A DNA stretch of 64,000 nt from Algibacter marinivivus (GCF_003143755.1 NZ_QFRI01000004.1:1-64000), one strand, 5' to 3'. Counted from the stretch's first letter, positions 38,869 through 48,745 are shown. Notes: generated by a model from the sequence alone, not told the origin. A program made the numbers and translations.

Positions 38869-39577
38869 TTGGAGTTACATAAAAATGATTGTTTTGTTAG
38901 GCGTAGTGGTCTTTTTATTCGCTTTTGCATCATCTAGAAATGCTAATAGAGAAGTCTCAAAACCCAACGTAAAATTCATTGGTGAGAATAATTTTTTTAT
39001 AACTAATGAGACTGTTAGTAAATTGTTAATACAAAATTTTGGAGGTGTTAAAAACGTGCCTAAAGAAACTTTAGTTTTGAATGAATTAGAAAATGCCCTA
39101 AAATCTAATCCAATGATAAAAACTGCAGAAGTGTATGTTGCTGTAAACGGTACACTTAACGCAGAAATAGAACAGAAAACACCTATTGCGAGAGTTAGTA
39201 CAAATGCGTCTTATTACATTGACGACGAAGGTTCATATATGCCATTGTCTAAAAATTATTCCGCTAGAGTACCTTTAATTACTGGTTATGTTGAAAAAAA
39301 TAATTTAAAAAACGTCTATAAAATAGCGCGTAAGATTAAAGAAGATGAATTTTTAAAGAAACATGTTTTTGAAATTCATCAAGATATTAATAAACAGCTG
39401 TTTTTAAGACTTAGAAAATGTGATTTTATAGTGCAATTAGGAGATGAGAATTTTTTGAATAAGAAGATTAATAATCTAAAAGCATTTTATAAAAAAAATC
39501 AAAAAGATAAAACGCTGAATAATTACAGTAAAGTGAATTTACAGTTTGAGAACCAAGTAATATGTACCAAAATTTAG
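38858..39577 (+). CDS. ftsQ: Cell-division protein FtsQ
   Basis: 239 residues with a short cytoplasmic tail, one membrane span (about 7-24), then a periplasmic POTRA-like region (about 30-105) and the FtsQ beta domain. Low overall conservation is usual; position between murC and ftsA and the topology support the name. The start codon is TTG at 38858, within the murC end. FtsQ recruits FtsL/FtsB. Confidence 0.88.
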   Translation: MRVNWSYIKMIVLLGVVVFLFAFASSRNANREVSKPNVKFIGENNFFITNETVSKLLIQNFGGVKNVPKETLVLNELENALKSNPMIKTAEVYVAVNGTLNAEIEQKTPIARVSTNASYYIDDEGSYMPLSKNYSARVPLITGYVEKNNLKNVYKIARKIKEDEFLKKHVFEIHQDINKQLFLRLRKCDFIVQLGDENFLNKKINNLKAFYKKNQKDKTLNNYSKVNLQFENQVICTKI

Positions 39578-39580
39578 GCT

Positions 39581-40891
39581 ATGGAGCATAATTTATCAGT
39601 AGGATTAGACATAGGAACCACAAAGATTGTGGCAATGATTGGTCGTAAAAATGAATACGGCAAGGTTGAGATTTTAGGCATTGGTAAATCTAAAAGCCTA
39701 GGTGTACATCGTGGTGTAGTAAATAACATTACACAAACTATTCAATCTATTCAACAAGCTGTTCAAGAGGCAGAAGTTGCTGCAGATATGAAGATTGATG
39801 AGGTTACCGTTGGTATTGCAGGTCAGCACATTCGTAGTTTGCAACACAGTGATTATATAACAAGATCAAATTCTGAGACAGTTATTGATGAAGATGATAT
39901 TGATAGGTTAATAAACCAAGTTCATAAACTAGTGATGCTTCCTGGGGAAGAAATTATTCATGTTTTGCCTCAAGAATATAAAGTAGATGGGCAAGCTGAA
40001 ATAAAAGAACCAATAGGGATGTACGGAGGTCGTTTAGAAGCGAATTTCCATGTGGTTGTTGGGCAAGTATCGTCTATTAGGAATATTGGTAGATGTGTTC
40101 AAAGCTCAGGATTGAATTTAGAAGGTATCACATTAGAGCCTTTAGCATCTGCAAATGCGGTTTTAAGTCAAGAAGAGAAAGAGGCAGGTGTAGCTTTAAT
40201 TGATATTGGAGGTGGAACAACTGATCTAGCCATTTTTAGAGATGGTATTATCCGTCATACAGCAGTTATTCCTTTCGGAGGAAATGTAATTACTGAGGAT
40301 ATTAAAGAAGGATGTTCAATAATTGAAAAACAAGCAGAGTTATTAAAAATCAAATTTGGTTCTGCATGGCCAGGGGAAAATAAAGATAACGAAATTGTTT
40401 CTATTCCTGGATTAAGAGGAAGAGAGCCCAAAGAAATCACTTTAAAAAACCTGTCTAAAATTATTCATGCACGTGTTGTTGAAATTGTTGAGCAAGTATA
40501 TGTTGAAATTAAAAATTACGGACACGAAGAGCAAAAGAAAAAATTAATTGCAGGTATTGTTTTAACTGGTGGAGGAAGCCAATTGAAACATTTAAAGCAA
40601 TTAGTAGAGTATATAACTGGTATGGATACTAGAATAGGATATCCAAACGAACATTTAGCTGGTGATAGTGATGATGATATTACTAGTCCCTTATTTGCAA
40701 CAGCTGTTGGTTTGGTATTAGACGGATTAAAACGTCAAGAAAGAAAGAAAATTGAACAACAAGATGAGCAAGTTGTTGATGATGAAACACATGTAGAAGA
40801 AGAAATTAGAGAAAAACCTATCAAAGAAAGACGCTCATTCCTTGATAAGTTGACAGAGCGCGTTAAAGATTTTTTAGATAACGCAGAATGA
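39581..40891 (+). CDS. ftsA: Cell-division actin-like protein FtsA
   Basis: 436 residues. Tethers FtsZ filaments to the membrane. Actin-fold signatures: VGLDIGTTKIVAMIGRK (phosphate 1), GVALIDIGGGTTDLAIF (phosphate 2) and LTGGGSQLKHL (adenosine). The 1C domain is at about 80-165. The C-terminus ends RRSFLDKLTERVKDFLDNAE, an amphipathic membrane-targeting helix. It starts three bases after ftsQ. Confidence 0.95.
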   Translation: MEHNLSVGLDIGTTKIVAMIGRKNEYGKVEILGIGKSKSLGVHRGVVNNITQTIQSIQQAVQEAEVAADMKIDEVTVGIAGQHIRSLQHSDYITRSNSETVIDEDDIDRLINQVHKLVMLPGEEIIHVLPQEYKVDGQAEIKEPIGMYGGRLEANFHVVVGQVSSIRNIGRCVQSSGLNLEGITLEPLASANAVLSQEEKEAGVALIDIGGGTTDLAIFRDGIIRHTAVIPFGGNVITEDIKEGCSIIEKQAELLKIKFGSAWPGENKDNEIVSIPGLRGREPKEITLKNLSKIIHARVVEIVEQVYVEIKNYGHEEQKKKLIAGIVLTGGGSQLKHLKQLVEYITGMDTRIGYPNEHLAGDSDDDITSPLFATAVGLVLDGLKRQERKKIEQQDEQVVDDETHVEEEIREKPIKERRSFLDKLTERVKDFLDNAE

Positions 40892-40946
40892 TTAAATCCA
40901 TTGAATTAAAAATATTAAGTACAAAACCCCAATAAAATAGAATTTT

Positions 40947-42947
40947 ATGAGCAGCAAAAAAGAATTCGAAACAAGTATTTCATTTGATTTACCTAAAAAT
41001 CAATCAAATGTGATTAAAGTCATCGGTGTGGGTGGCGGTGGTAGTAATGCCATTAATCACATGTTTCAACAAGGGATTAAAGGTGTAGATTTTTACATTT
41101 GTAATACAGATGCACAGGCGCTTCAAAATAGTGGTGTTCCAAATAAAATACAATTAGGATTAAACTTAACTGAAGGGTTAGGAGCAGGAGCAAATCCAGA
41201 TATCGGAGAACAATCTGCTGTTGAAAGTTTTGATGATATATCTCAAATGCTAGATACCAACACTAAAATGGTATTTATTACTGCCGGAATGGGTGGTGGA
41301 ACAGGAACAGGTGCTGCTCCTATAATCGCTAAAATGGCTAAAGATTTAGACATTTTAACGGTTGGTATTGTAACTATGCCTTTTCAGTTTGAAGGGAGAA
41401 TGCGTATTGAGCAATCTCAAAAAGGAATTGAAAAATTAAGAAATGTAGTTGACTCATTAATTGTAATTAATAACAATAAACTTCGTGAAGTATACGGAAA
41501 TCTTGGTTTTAAGGCAGGATTTTCTAAAGCTGATGAGGTGTTATCTACCGCTGCTCGTGGTATAGCAGAAGTTATTACACATCACTACACACAAAATATT
41601 GATTTACGTGATGCAAAAACCGTATTAAGTAATAGTGGTACTGCTATTATGGGGTCTGCATTGGCATCAGGTCAAAATCGTGCACAAGACGCTATTCGTA
41701 AAGCACTTGATTCTCCGTTATTAAATGATAATAAAATTACAGGCGCTAAAAACGTATTATTATTAATTGTTTCTGGTGCTCAAGAAATAACGATTGATGA
41801 AATAGGAGAAATTAATGATCATATTCAAAATGAAGCAGGTCATGGAGCAAATATCATCATGGGTGTTGGAGAAGATGAAGCTTTAGAAGAATCAATTGCA
41901 GTTACAATTATTGCAACTGGCTTTAATGTTGAACAGCAAGATGAAATTTCTAATACAGAAACAAAAAAAGTGGTTCATTCTTTAAGTGAAGAACAAGATT
42001 TAGATGCTCACGAAAAAGAACCAGTAGTTATCGAACCTACAATTATTTTAGAAGAAAAGAAAGAAACACCAGTTGTTCGCCATACTTTAGAGATTGAAGA
42101 TGAGGAAGTAACTTTCGTTAAAAAAGATGAAGTTCAGCAAGTAGATGAAGTTGATGATGATTTCAAGTTAATCCCAACTTCAGAAATTATCAAGAATATT
42201 AATGTGGTTTATAATCAAGTTGACGCAAAAATTGAAGAAGTAACTAATAATGAAGAAGACGAAGATTTCATTATCAAGCCAGTAACTAGAATGGCTGCTG
42301 ATATTGAAGATGTTCAGGATATAGAAGTGATTTCAGATAATATTGAAGAAGAGCAACAAATTACATTAACTTTTGATTTACCATTATCAACACCAAGTGA
42401 AGAAGTTGTAGAAGAGAAAGAAGATATCATTTCTCATGATTTATTAGAAGATGTAAAAGATATTGCTGTAAATGATTATGTTGAGTTAATTACAGTTAAT
42501 GAAACTAATGAAGAAGGTGATATTCGTTATGCTTTAGATGATTATGTTGAGGTAGAGTCTTCAATAAACAAGGCACAACCTGTTTCAAACGAAATTTTAG
42601 AAGAAGTTGATGAAGAAGTGGTTTTTGAAAAAAAGGTAGTTGTAGAGCCATCAATAAATGAAGAAGAAACAGAAGAAATAGACCCAATGAATAGCCCTAT
42701 TTCTGAGTTATTGAAAGAAAGAGCAGAAGAGCGCAGACGTAAAATGAAAGATTTCAATTATAAATTCAATAACGCAAAAATTGATGACATTGAAAAAGTA
42801 CCAGCGTACAAGCGCCAGGGCGTAGATTTAGATGAAGCTAAACATTCATCAGAAAATGATTTATCAAGAACCAGTATTGGTTTAGATGATAATGATGATA
42901 TTCAATTAAGAAGCAATAACTCATTTTTACACGACAATGTAGACTAA
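40947..42947 (+). CDS. ftsZ: Cell-division GTPase FtsZ with a very long acidic linker
   Basis: 666 residues. Forms the Z ring. The GTPase domain (about 18-330) has IKVIGVGGGGSNAINHM, the tubulin loop GGGTGTGAAPIIAKMAK and the T7 loop near NNNKLR-containing segments. Residues about 335-600 form a linker rich in Glu, Asp and Val, several times longer than in E. coli FtsZ (383 residues total). The tail DDIQLRSNNSFLHDNVD takes the place of the C-terminal peptide that binds FtsA. Long linkers are known in flavobacterial FtsZ. Confidence 0.95.
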   Translation: MSSKKEFETSISFDLPKNQSNVIKVIGVGGGGSNAINHMFQQGIKGVDFYICNTDAQALQNSGVPNKIQLGLNLTEGLGAGANPDIGEQSAVESFDDISQMLDTNTKMVFITAGMGGGTGTGAAPIIAKMAKDLDILTVGIVTMPFQFEGRMRIEQSQKGIEKLRNVVDSLIVINNNKLREVYGNLGFKAGFSKADEVLSTAARGIAEVITHHYTQNIDLRDAKTVLSNSGTAIMGSALASGQNRAQDAIRKALDSPLLNDNKITGAKNVLLLIVSGAQEITIDEIGEINDHIQNEAGHGANIIMGVGEDEALEESIAVTIIATGFNVEQQDEISNTETKKVVHSLSEEQDLDAHEKEPVVIEPTIILEEKKETPVVRHTLEIEDEEVTFVKKDEVQQVDEVDDDFKLIPTSEIIKNINVVYNQVDAKIEEVTNNEEDEDFIIKPVTRMAADIEDVQDIEVISDNIEEEQQITLTFDLPLSTPSEEVVEEKEDIISHDLLEDVKDIAVNDYVELITVNETNEEGDIRYALDDYVEVESSINKAQPVSNEILEEVDEEVVFEKKVVVEPSINEEETEEIDPMNSPISELLKERAEERRRKMKDFNYKFNNAKIDDIEKVPAYKRQGVDLDEAKHSSENDLSRTSIGLDDNDDIQLRSNNSFLHDNVD

Positions 42948-42980
42948 TTCTTTTAAATTTAACTTAGTGTGTTATTTATT

Positions 42981-43017
42981 AACCCGAAGAGTTCCCTCAA
43001 CTTTTCGGGTTTTTTTA
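42981..43017 (+). terminator. Terminator of the dcw cluster
   Basis: AACCCGAAGAGTT and AACTTTTCGGGTT pair around CCCTC and run into TTTTTT, 33 bases after the ftsZ stop. It ends the mraZ-ftsZ transcript. Confidence 0.85.
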
Positions 43018-43020
43018 TTG

Positions 43021-43043
43021 TTATTCCTCCGAAGACAGGAATC
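43021..43043 (+). repeat. Dispersed repeat fragment before the yqeY-like gene
   Basis: TTATTCCTCCGAAGACAGGA then ATC resembles a widespread bacterial intergenic repeat of the form ATTCCTGCGAAGGCAGGAAT, which is a near palindrome. TATCTTCG at 43051-43058 just after it may act as a -7 box. Confidence 0.4.
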
Positions 43044-43081
43044 TATTTTTTATCTTCGCACTTCCTTCAAAACAATATATT

Positions 43082-43531
43082 ATGAGTTTACAACAAGATA
43101 TTATGACGGCTTTAAAAGCAGCTATGAAGTCAAAAGATCAAACGGCTTTAACGGCATTACGAGCAGTAAAGTCAGCCATTCTATTGGCTCAAACTGAAAG
43201 TGGCGCAAAAGAAGATTTAACAGAAGAACAAGAGCTTAAAATACTTCAAAAATTAGTTAAGCAACGTAAAGATAGTGCTGCTATTTTTTTGGAACAAGAT
43301 AGAAAGGATTTAGCCTTACCAGAAATTGATGAAGCAGAAGTAATTAGTCAGTTTTTACCAGAAGCATTAAGTGAAGAAGAGATTGAAAAAGTTGTTGTAG
43401 CCGTAATAGAGCAAACAGGAGCAGAAGGTATGAAAGATATGGGAAAAGTTATGGGTATGGTAAGTAAAGAACTTGCTGGACAAGCCGATGGAAAAACTAT
43501 TTCTAATATTGTAAAAGCAAAATTATCATAA
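43082..43531 (+). CDS. GatB/YqeY-domain protein
   Basis: 149 residues. The family is related to the tRNA-binding tail of GatB, subunit of the amidotransferase that makes Gln-tRNA or Asn-tRNA, but free-standing YqeY has no settled function. Signatures: ALRAVKSAILLAQTE at the N-terminus, EQELKILQKLVKQRKDSAAI, and the C-terminal GMKDMGKVMGMVSKELAGQA helix-hairpin. Length is typical. Confidence 0.92.
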   Translation: MSLQQDIMTALKAAMKSKDQTALTALRAVKSAILLAQTESGAKEDLTEEQELKILQKLVKQRKDSAAIFLEQDRKDLALPEIDEAEVISQFLPEALSEEEIEKVVVAVIEQTGAEGMKDMGKVMGMVSKELAGQADGKTISNIVKAKLS

Positions 43532-43559
43532 AATAATATATCTGCTTTACGCAGAAAAC

Positions 43560-43633
43560 GGCCCCGTGGCGCAACTGAATAGCGCATCAGATTTCGGCTC
43601 TGAGGGTTACAGGTTTGAATCCTGTCGGGGTCA
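43560..43633 (+). tRNA. tRNA-Arg (TCG)
   Basis: Cloverleaf with acceptor arms GGCCCCG and CGGGGTC (one G-T pair), D-stem GCGC/GCGC, anticodon stem TCAGA/TCTGA with loop TTTCGGC, so anticodon TCG, and T-arm ACAGGTTTGAATCCTGT. The discriminator is A and CCA is not encoded. The gene lies 28 bases after the yqeY-like gene. Confidence 0.93.
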
Positions 43634-43986
43634 CTACTTTTGACTAATAAAGTCTACAATAGTCCAATAAAAGACGTTAAACCTCGATATTTTCAGGTTT
43701 TTTGTTTTTTGGGATTAACCATTATATCCCATATTTACTAGCCCTATAATTAGCCCTTTTCGAAATGACACAATAATAATTTAACACACACTAGTGATCA
43801 AAAGTATGAGCGAAAATGTTATTTTTGGGAATCTTTAAAACAGAAATAAAAAATTACTTTTAAATAAAATAGAAGGTAATGATGAAAAATGAATGTTTTA
43901 TGATATTATAAAAGCATTGAGGAAGGAAAAGAACATTCTCATCAATTACTAGTTCTACTATAAATGCTTTAAGGCAACTAGCCATT
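43634..43986 (+). other. Non-coding gap after tRNA-Arg with a weak terminator and short repeats
   Basis: AAACCT (43679) and AGGTTT (43695) form a small hairpin followed by a T-rich run, a plausible tRNA terminator. TAGCCCT occurs twice, 12 bases apart (43739 and 43751). The rest has no convincing gene. The 3' end of a tRNA is a usual integration point, so the gap may hold a relic of a lost element, but no integrase or flanking duplicate of the tRNA end is visible. Confidence 0.4.
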
Positions 43987-46900
43987 ATGAAAACGATACA
44001 ACTATTAGGCTTATTATTAATTGCTTCCTTAGGTCTAAATGCACAAACATTTGCAGAAGTAAGTGCTATTTCAGGAATAGATCATATCTATGATCAAATT
44101 GGAACTTTGGGTGGTGGTTGTGTGTTTTTTGATTATGACAACGATGGTTGGGAAGACTTATATATTGTAGGTGGTAAATCAAGAGATGTATTGTATAGAA
44201 ATATGGCTAACGGAACTTTTGAAATTGTTCCAAATGCAGGATTTGATATAACAGATAATTTTTATACAACAGGTGTTGTAAGTGCAGATGTAAATAATGA
44301 TGGTTATAGAGATTTATTTATAACTACCTGGGGAGGGCGTAATGATGGAAGTAATTTAAAAAGAAATCTACTTTTTTTAAACAGTGGGAACGGTACTTTT
44401 ACAGAGTCAGGTTTAGTTGCAGGTATTACTGAGGTTAGTTTTTCTATGGGAGCATCAGTGTTAGACTATAATAAAGATGGTTTTTTGGATATTTATGTGG
44501 TTAATTATATAGAGAATCAGGATTTTTCGGAGGATGATCAAGGAAATGTAATGTTTAGTCATACTTGTTTTGAAAATTATTTTTACGAGAATAATGGTGA
44601 TGGAACATTTAGTGAAAAAGCACAAATATTAGGATTAGACAACACAGGATGTGCTTTGGCTGTAATGCCAACCGATTTTGATCTAGATCAAGATCAAGAT
44701 ATATATCTGGCAAATGATTTTGGAGCTTATATTGAACCCAATGCATTATATGCTAACAATTACCCACAAAGTTTATATAGTAATGTATCTCAATTGACAA
44801 GAACCGACATTGAAATATTCGCTATGGGCATTGCATATGCTGATATCGATAAGGATAATGATTTTGATTACTATCTTACAAATCTAGGAAGGAATGTGCT
44901 TCTAAGAAATAATGGGGACCAAACATTTACAGATGATAGTACATTAGCAAATGTTGAAAACACCTATGCACAAGACGGTGATGGAAGTGAGTTTCTTGCT
45001 ACAGGTTGGGGAACGGCTTTTTTAGATGTAAATAATGATACATGGCCAGATTTATTTGTTGCTAATGGAAAAATACCATCAGCAAATTCAATTTCAACGG
45101 GAGAGGACGACCCGAATAAACTTTATATTAATAATAATGGTATAACATTCACCGATATATCCTTCGAATCTGGAATTAATGATTCCAATAGAGGAAGAGG
45201 GATGGCGTATTGTGATTATGATAAAGATGGTGATTTAGATATTGTAGTTGTTGTGCAAACCCATTCGGCTGGTACGAATGCACGAACAACATTATACCAA
45301 AACCAATTAAACCCTGGTAGCGTTCAGGGTAAAAACTGGGTGCAATTTAAACTTGAAGGCGAATCAATTAACAAGGATGCAATTGGAGCAAAGGTGAAGC
45401 TTACAGTAAATGGGGAGCAACTAATTCAAGAAGTCCATGGTCAAGGGAGTCACTGTAGTCAACATTCATTGGTTGTACATTTTGGTTTAGCCGATAATGA
45501 GGTGATTGATAATATTGAGATTATTTGGTCTGATGATTATAGTCAAAATTTCGAGGATGTCACTCCTAATCAACGTTACTGGGTCAAGGAGGGGAATAAT
45601 CTTTCAACAGCAATTTATGGTTGTACAGACCCTAATTCTTGTAATTATAATCCAGCTGCAACTGTTGATGATGGTAGTTGCCAATACTTAGCACCTAATG
45701 ACATTTCAGGAAATACAGCGTCAGGGTTTTACAAAACAGAAACATACACTTACAATTCCCCTGCTGATTCACAAGTATCTTGGACAGCAGAAGGAGGTAA
45801 AATTATCAATGGTCAAGGCACAAACAGTATACAAATAACATGGGACTTTGTAGAACATGGAAGAGTCATTGCCTTAGAAAGTGGCAACTCTTGTTCTAAT
45901 AGTGAAGCAGAACTAATTGTAAATCTTCATATCAATAATTTATCAGAAGATACTTCTATTGCTAGGATATGGAACGAAGCATTGTTAGAGGCTATTCGTG
46001 GAGATTATGCAAGACCTACATTACATGCCAGAAACTTATTTCATACCTCAGTAGCCCTGTATGATGTTTGGGCCATTTTTGAAGGTACTAAGCCTTATTT
46101 AATAGGCAATGAAGTACATGGATTTACGAGTGATTTGGTTGAATTTGAACCAACTGAATCAATAGCTGCATCTAAAGAAAAAGCTATGAGTTATGCCGCT
46201 TATCGTTTACTTGTACATCGATTTGAAGATTCTCCAAGTGCAGATACATCTTTAGAACGCTTTAATCTAATCATGAAACAATTAGGCTATGATATTAGTA
46301 ATATTTCTATGGATTATCAATCAGGAGATGCCGCTGCTTTAGGAAATTATGTTGCACAAACTATTATTAATTATGGGTTTACCGATAACTCTAGAGAAAT
46401 AACAGGGTACGATAATGCCTTTTATCAACCAGTAAATCCAGCATTGGATTTAAATGGACCTGACGCCCTAACAGGTATCTTAGCATCTAGTAAATGGCAA
46501 CCATTAACCTTTAATACTTTTATTGATCAGAGTGGTAATTTAATAGAAGGCTCTACGCCAGAATTTTTGAGCCCTGAATGGGGAGCAGTACATCCTTTTG
46601 CCTTATCAGATTCAGATAAGGAAACTTTTAATGAAAATGGAAATGATTATACCGTATACCACAATCCAGAGGCACCACCACACTTAAGTGGAGCTAGTGC
46701 ATCTTCTAGAGAACAGTACAAATGGAACTTTGAATTGGTATCTTTATGGAGCTCTCATCTAGACCCTACAGATGGGGTGATGTGGGATATATCACCAAAG
46801 TCCATTGGAAATATAGATATTAACCTGTTTCCTAATTCATATGCCAATTACCATGATTTTTATAATGAGTTAGAAGGAGGTGATATCAGTTTAGGTCATG

Positions 46901-48051
46901 CTATAAATCCAGTAACAGGAAAAGCCTATGAAACCCAAATGGTGCCAAGAGCAGATTATGCAAGAGTATTGGCAGAGTTCTGGGCAGATGGTCCAGATTC
47001 AGAAACACCACCAGGACATTGGTTTACTATACTCAATTATGTAACAGATCATGAACTCTTTGAACGAAAGTTTAACGGACAAGGAGAAGAATTAAGTCCC
47101 TTAGAATGGGATGTAAAAGCCTATTTTATATTAGCAGGAGCCTTACATGATTCCGCGATAGCCGCATGGGGTATAAAAGGATGGCATGATTATATACGTC
47201 CTATTTCAGCGATACGATATATGTGTGAGCTAGGTCAAAGTACAGACAATAACTTGTCAAACTATAACCCTGAAGGCATAGAATTAAAAGTAGGCTATAT
47301 AGAAGTTGTTCAGGATGGAGATCCATTAAGTGGAATAAACAATGAGCATATTGGTAAAATAAAACTAAAGGCATGGAGAGGTCATAATTTTATAGACAAT
47401 GCCACAACCGATGTAGCTGGTGTAGGTTGGATCTTGGCAGAAAACTGGTGGCCTTACCAACGCCCGAGCTTTGTAACACCGCCTTTTGCAGGTTTTGTGT
47501 CAGGGCACTCAACTTTTTCTAGAGCAGCTGCAGAGGTAATGACTTTAATTACTGGAGATGAATTTTTTCCTGGAGGCATGGGAGAATTTGTAGCCAAAAA
47601 AGATGAGTTTTTGGTATTCGAAAAAGGCCCTTCAGTAGATGTAACCTTACAATGGGCAACCTATAGAGATGCTTCAGATCAAACGAGTTTATCGAGAATT
47701 TGGGGAGGTATTCACCCACCAGCTGATGACATTCCGGGAAGGCTCATAGGTAAACAAATTGGTATTGATGCTTATAATTTTGCCTTACCTTATTTTGAAA
47801 AAAGTAATACTTCTGATGACGAATTTGAGATTGTACTATACCCGAACCCTATTGAAGATAATCTCTATTTAAAAAATTTAAAGGGTACTAGTACGATACA
47901 GTTATACTCCATTAATGGACAACTTATATTCAATGACACAATTTCGGCAACATCAGGTAGCTTTGATTTAAAAGCATTAGCGCAAGGTGTTTATATTTTA
48001 AAAGTTACCAGTGGTTCTGAAAATGTAAATCAAATTCTGATTAAGCGATAG
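43987..48051 (+). CDS. T9SS-secreted FG-GAP/ASPIC-UnbV protein fused to a vanadium-haloperoxidase-like domain
   Basis: 1354 residues. Order seen: signal peptide (1-19, ends LGLNAQ); FG-GAP/VCBS beta-propeller repeats with DYDNDGWEDLYI, DVNNDGYRDLFI and DYDKDGDLDIVV calcium-type loops (about 25-430); ASPIC/UnbV domain (about 443-535); a Cys-rich CTDPNSCNYNPAATVDDGSC linker (about 544-566); an Ig-like domain; a PAP2/vanadium-haloperoxidase-like domain (about 655-1270); and a T9SS type A sorting domain (about 1285-1354, starting YPNPIEDNLYL). The vanadate-site pattern is present: Lys1064 and Arg1071 (KGWHDYIRP), SGHS at 1172-1175, Arg1237 and His1243 (SRIWGGIHPP). It should be secreted to the cell surface. 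Whether it oxidises halides or acts as a phosphatase is not decidable. The fusion is unusual. Confidence 0.88.
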   Translation: MKTIQLLGLLLIASLGLNAQTFAEVSAISGIDHIYDQIGTLGGGCVFFDYDNDGWEDLYIVGGKSRDVLYRNMANGTFEIVPNAGFDITDNFYTTGVVSADVNNDGYRDLFITTWGGRNDGSNLKRNLLFLNSGNGTFTESGLVAGITEVSFSMGASVLDYNKDGFLDIYVVNYIENQDFSEDDQGNVMFSHTCFENYFYENNGDGTFSEKAQILGLDNTGCALAVMPTDFDLDQDQDIYLANDFGAYIEPNALYANNYPQSLYSNVSQLTRTDIEIFAMGIAYADIDKDNDFDYYLTNLGRNVLLRNNGDQTFTDDSTLANVENTYAQDGDGSEFLATGWGTAFLDVNNDTWPDLFVANGKIPSANSISTGEDDPNKLYINNNGITFTDISFESGINDSNRGRGMAYCDYDKDGDLDIVVVVQTHSAGTNARTTLYQNQLNPGSVQGKNWVQFKLEGESINKDAIGAKVKLTVNGEQLIQEVHGQGSHCSQHSLVVHFGLADNEVIDNIEIIWSDDYSQNFEDVTPNQRYWVKEGNNLSTAIYGCTDPNSCNYNPAATVDDGSCQYLAPNDISGNTASGFYKTETYTYNSPADSQVSWTAEGGKIINGQGTNSIQITWDFVEHGRVIALESGNSCSNSEAELIVNLHINNLSEDTSIARIWNEALLEAIRGDYARPTLHARNLFHTSVALYDVWAIFEGTKPYLIGNEVHGFTSDLVEFEPTESIAASKEKAMSYAAYRLLVHRFEDSPSADTSLERFNLIMKQLGYDISNISMDYQSGDAAALGNYVAQTIINYGFTDNSREITGYDNAFYQPVNPALDLNGPDALTGILASSKWQPLTFNTFIDQSGNLIEGSTPEFLSPEWGAVHPFALSDSDKETFNENGNDYTVYHNPEAPPHLSGASASSREQYKWNFELVSLWSSHLDPTDGVMWDISPKSIGNIDINLFPNSYANYHDFYNELEGGDISLGHAINPVTGKAYETQMVPRADYARVLAEFWADGPDSETPPGHWFTILNYVTDHELFERKFNGQGEELSPLEWDVKAYFILAGALHDSAIAAWGIKGWHDYIRPISAIRYMCELGQSTDNNLSNYNPEGIELKVGYIEVVQDGDPLSGINNEHIGKIKLKAWRGHNFIDNATTDVAGVGWILAENWWPYQRPSFVTPPFAGFVSGHSTFSRAAAEVMTLITGDEFFPGGMGEFVAKKDEFLVFEKGPSVDVTLQWATYRDASDQTSLSRIWGGIHPPADDIPGRLIGKQIGIDAYNFALPYFEKSNTSDDEFEIVLYPNPIEDNLYLKNLKGTSTIQLYSINGQLIFNDTISATSGSFDLKALAQGVYILKVTSGSENVNQILIKR

Positions 48052-48215
48052 ATAGGTTTAAGTTTATTTAGCAAAACATATAATATTTTTTATAAAGTAG
48101 CTTCTTCAAGAATTGTGATTTTTCTGGGTACTAAATCTCCTATAATGACTTTTGTCATACATTATCTACTCTTGGTTTAGTAATTTTAAAAAACCAAACT
48201 AAAAGATATAATGTT

Positions 48216-48638
48216 ATGATACGAAAAGCACCTATTTCAATGATAATGACAGAAAATGTTATCACTTTAAATAAAACAGATAGCTTAGAAACTGCAGAGC
48301 AATTATTTAAGCAACATAAAATAAGGCATATTCCCGTAGTAAGTGATAATGTAATTATGGGTATGCTGAGTTATACTGATCTACTCAGATTAAGTTTTGC
48401 AGACATAACCAATAATGATGATAATCCTGCAGATGTAATGGTTTATAATATGTTTACTATTGATCAGGTTATGAAACGAAATATAGTCACTGTATCTTCA
48501 TCTAATTCAATAAAAGAAGTGGCCGAAATTTTAGCATCTAAAGAGTTCCATGCGCTTCCAGTAGTTGATAATAATTCGTTAACAGGAATTGTTACAACGA
48601 CTGACATGATAAAACATTTACTAAAAATTTTAAATTAA
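48216..48638 (+). CDS. Tandem CBS-domain protein, copy 1
   Basis: 140 residues made almost wholly of two CBS domains (about 5-60 and 75-135), each with the HIPVVSDNVIMGMLSYTDLL or HALPVVDNNSLTGIVTTTDM type strand-helix pattern. CBS pairs bind adenine nucleotides or related ligands and regulate partner proteins. No effector domain is fused. A paralogue lies 107 bases downstream. The partner is unknown. Confidence 0.9.
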   Translation: MIRKAPISMIMTENVITLNKTDSLETAEQLFKQHKIRHIPVVSDNVIMGMLSYTDLLRLSFADITNNDDNPADVMVYNMFTIDQVMKRNIVTVSSSNSIKEVAEILASKEFHALPVVDNNSLTGIVTTTDMIKHLLKILN

Positions 48639-48745
48639 TTTTTATTCTTAATACAGGTACTTATTAATACTTTTTAAGAGATATAAATCATATTATATTT
48701 TATAAATCTGAAGTAATTTTACTTTACAACTTAAATCAAAAAATT

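Noticed and set aside
42967-43197. A 76-codon plus-strand frame containing FLRRQESI
   Set aside because: It is made of the ftsZ terminator, a dispersed repeat and an off-frame part of the yqeY-like gene.
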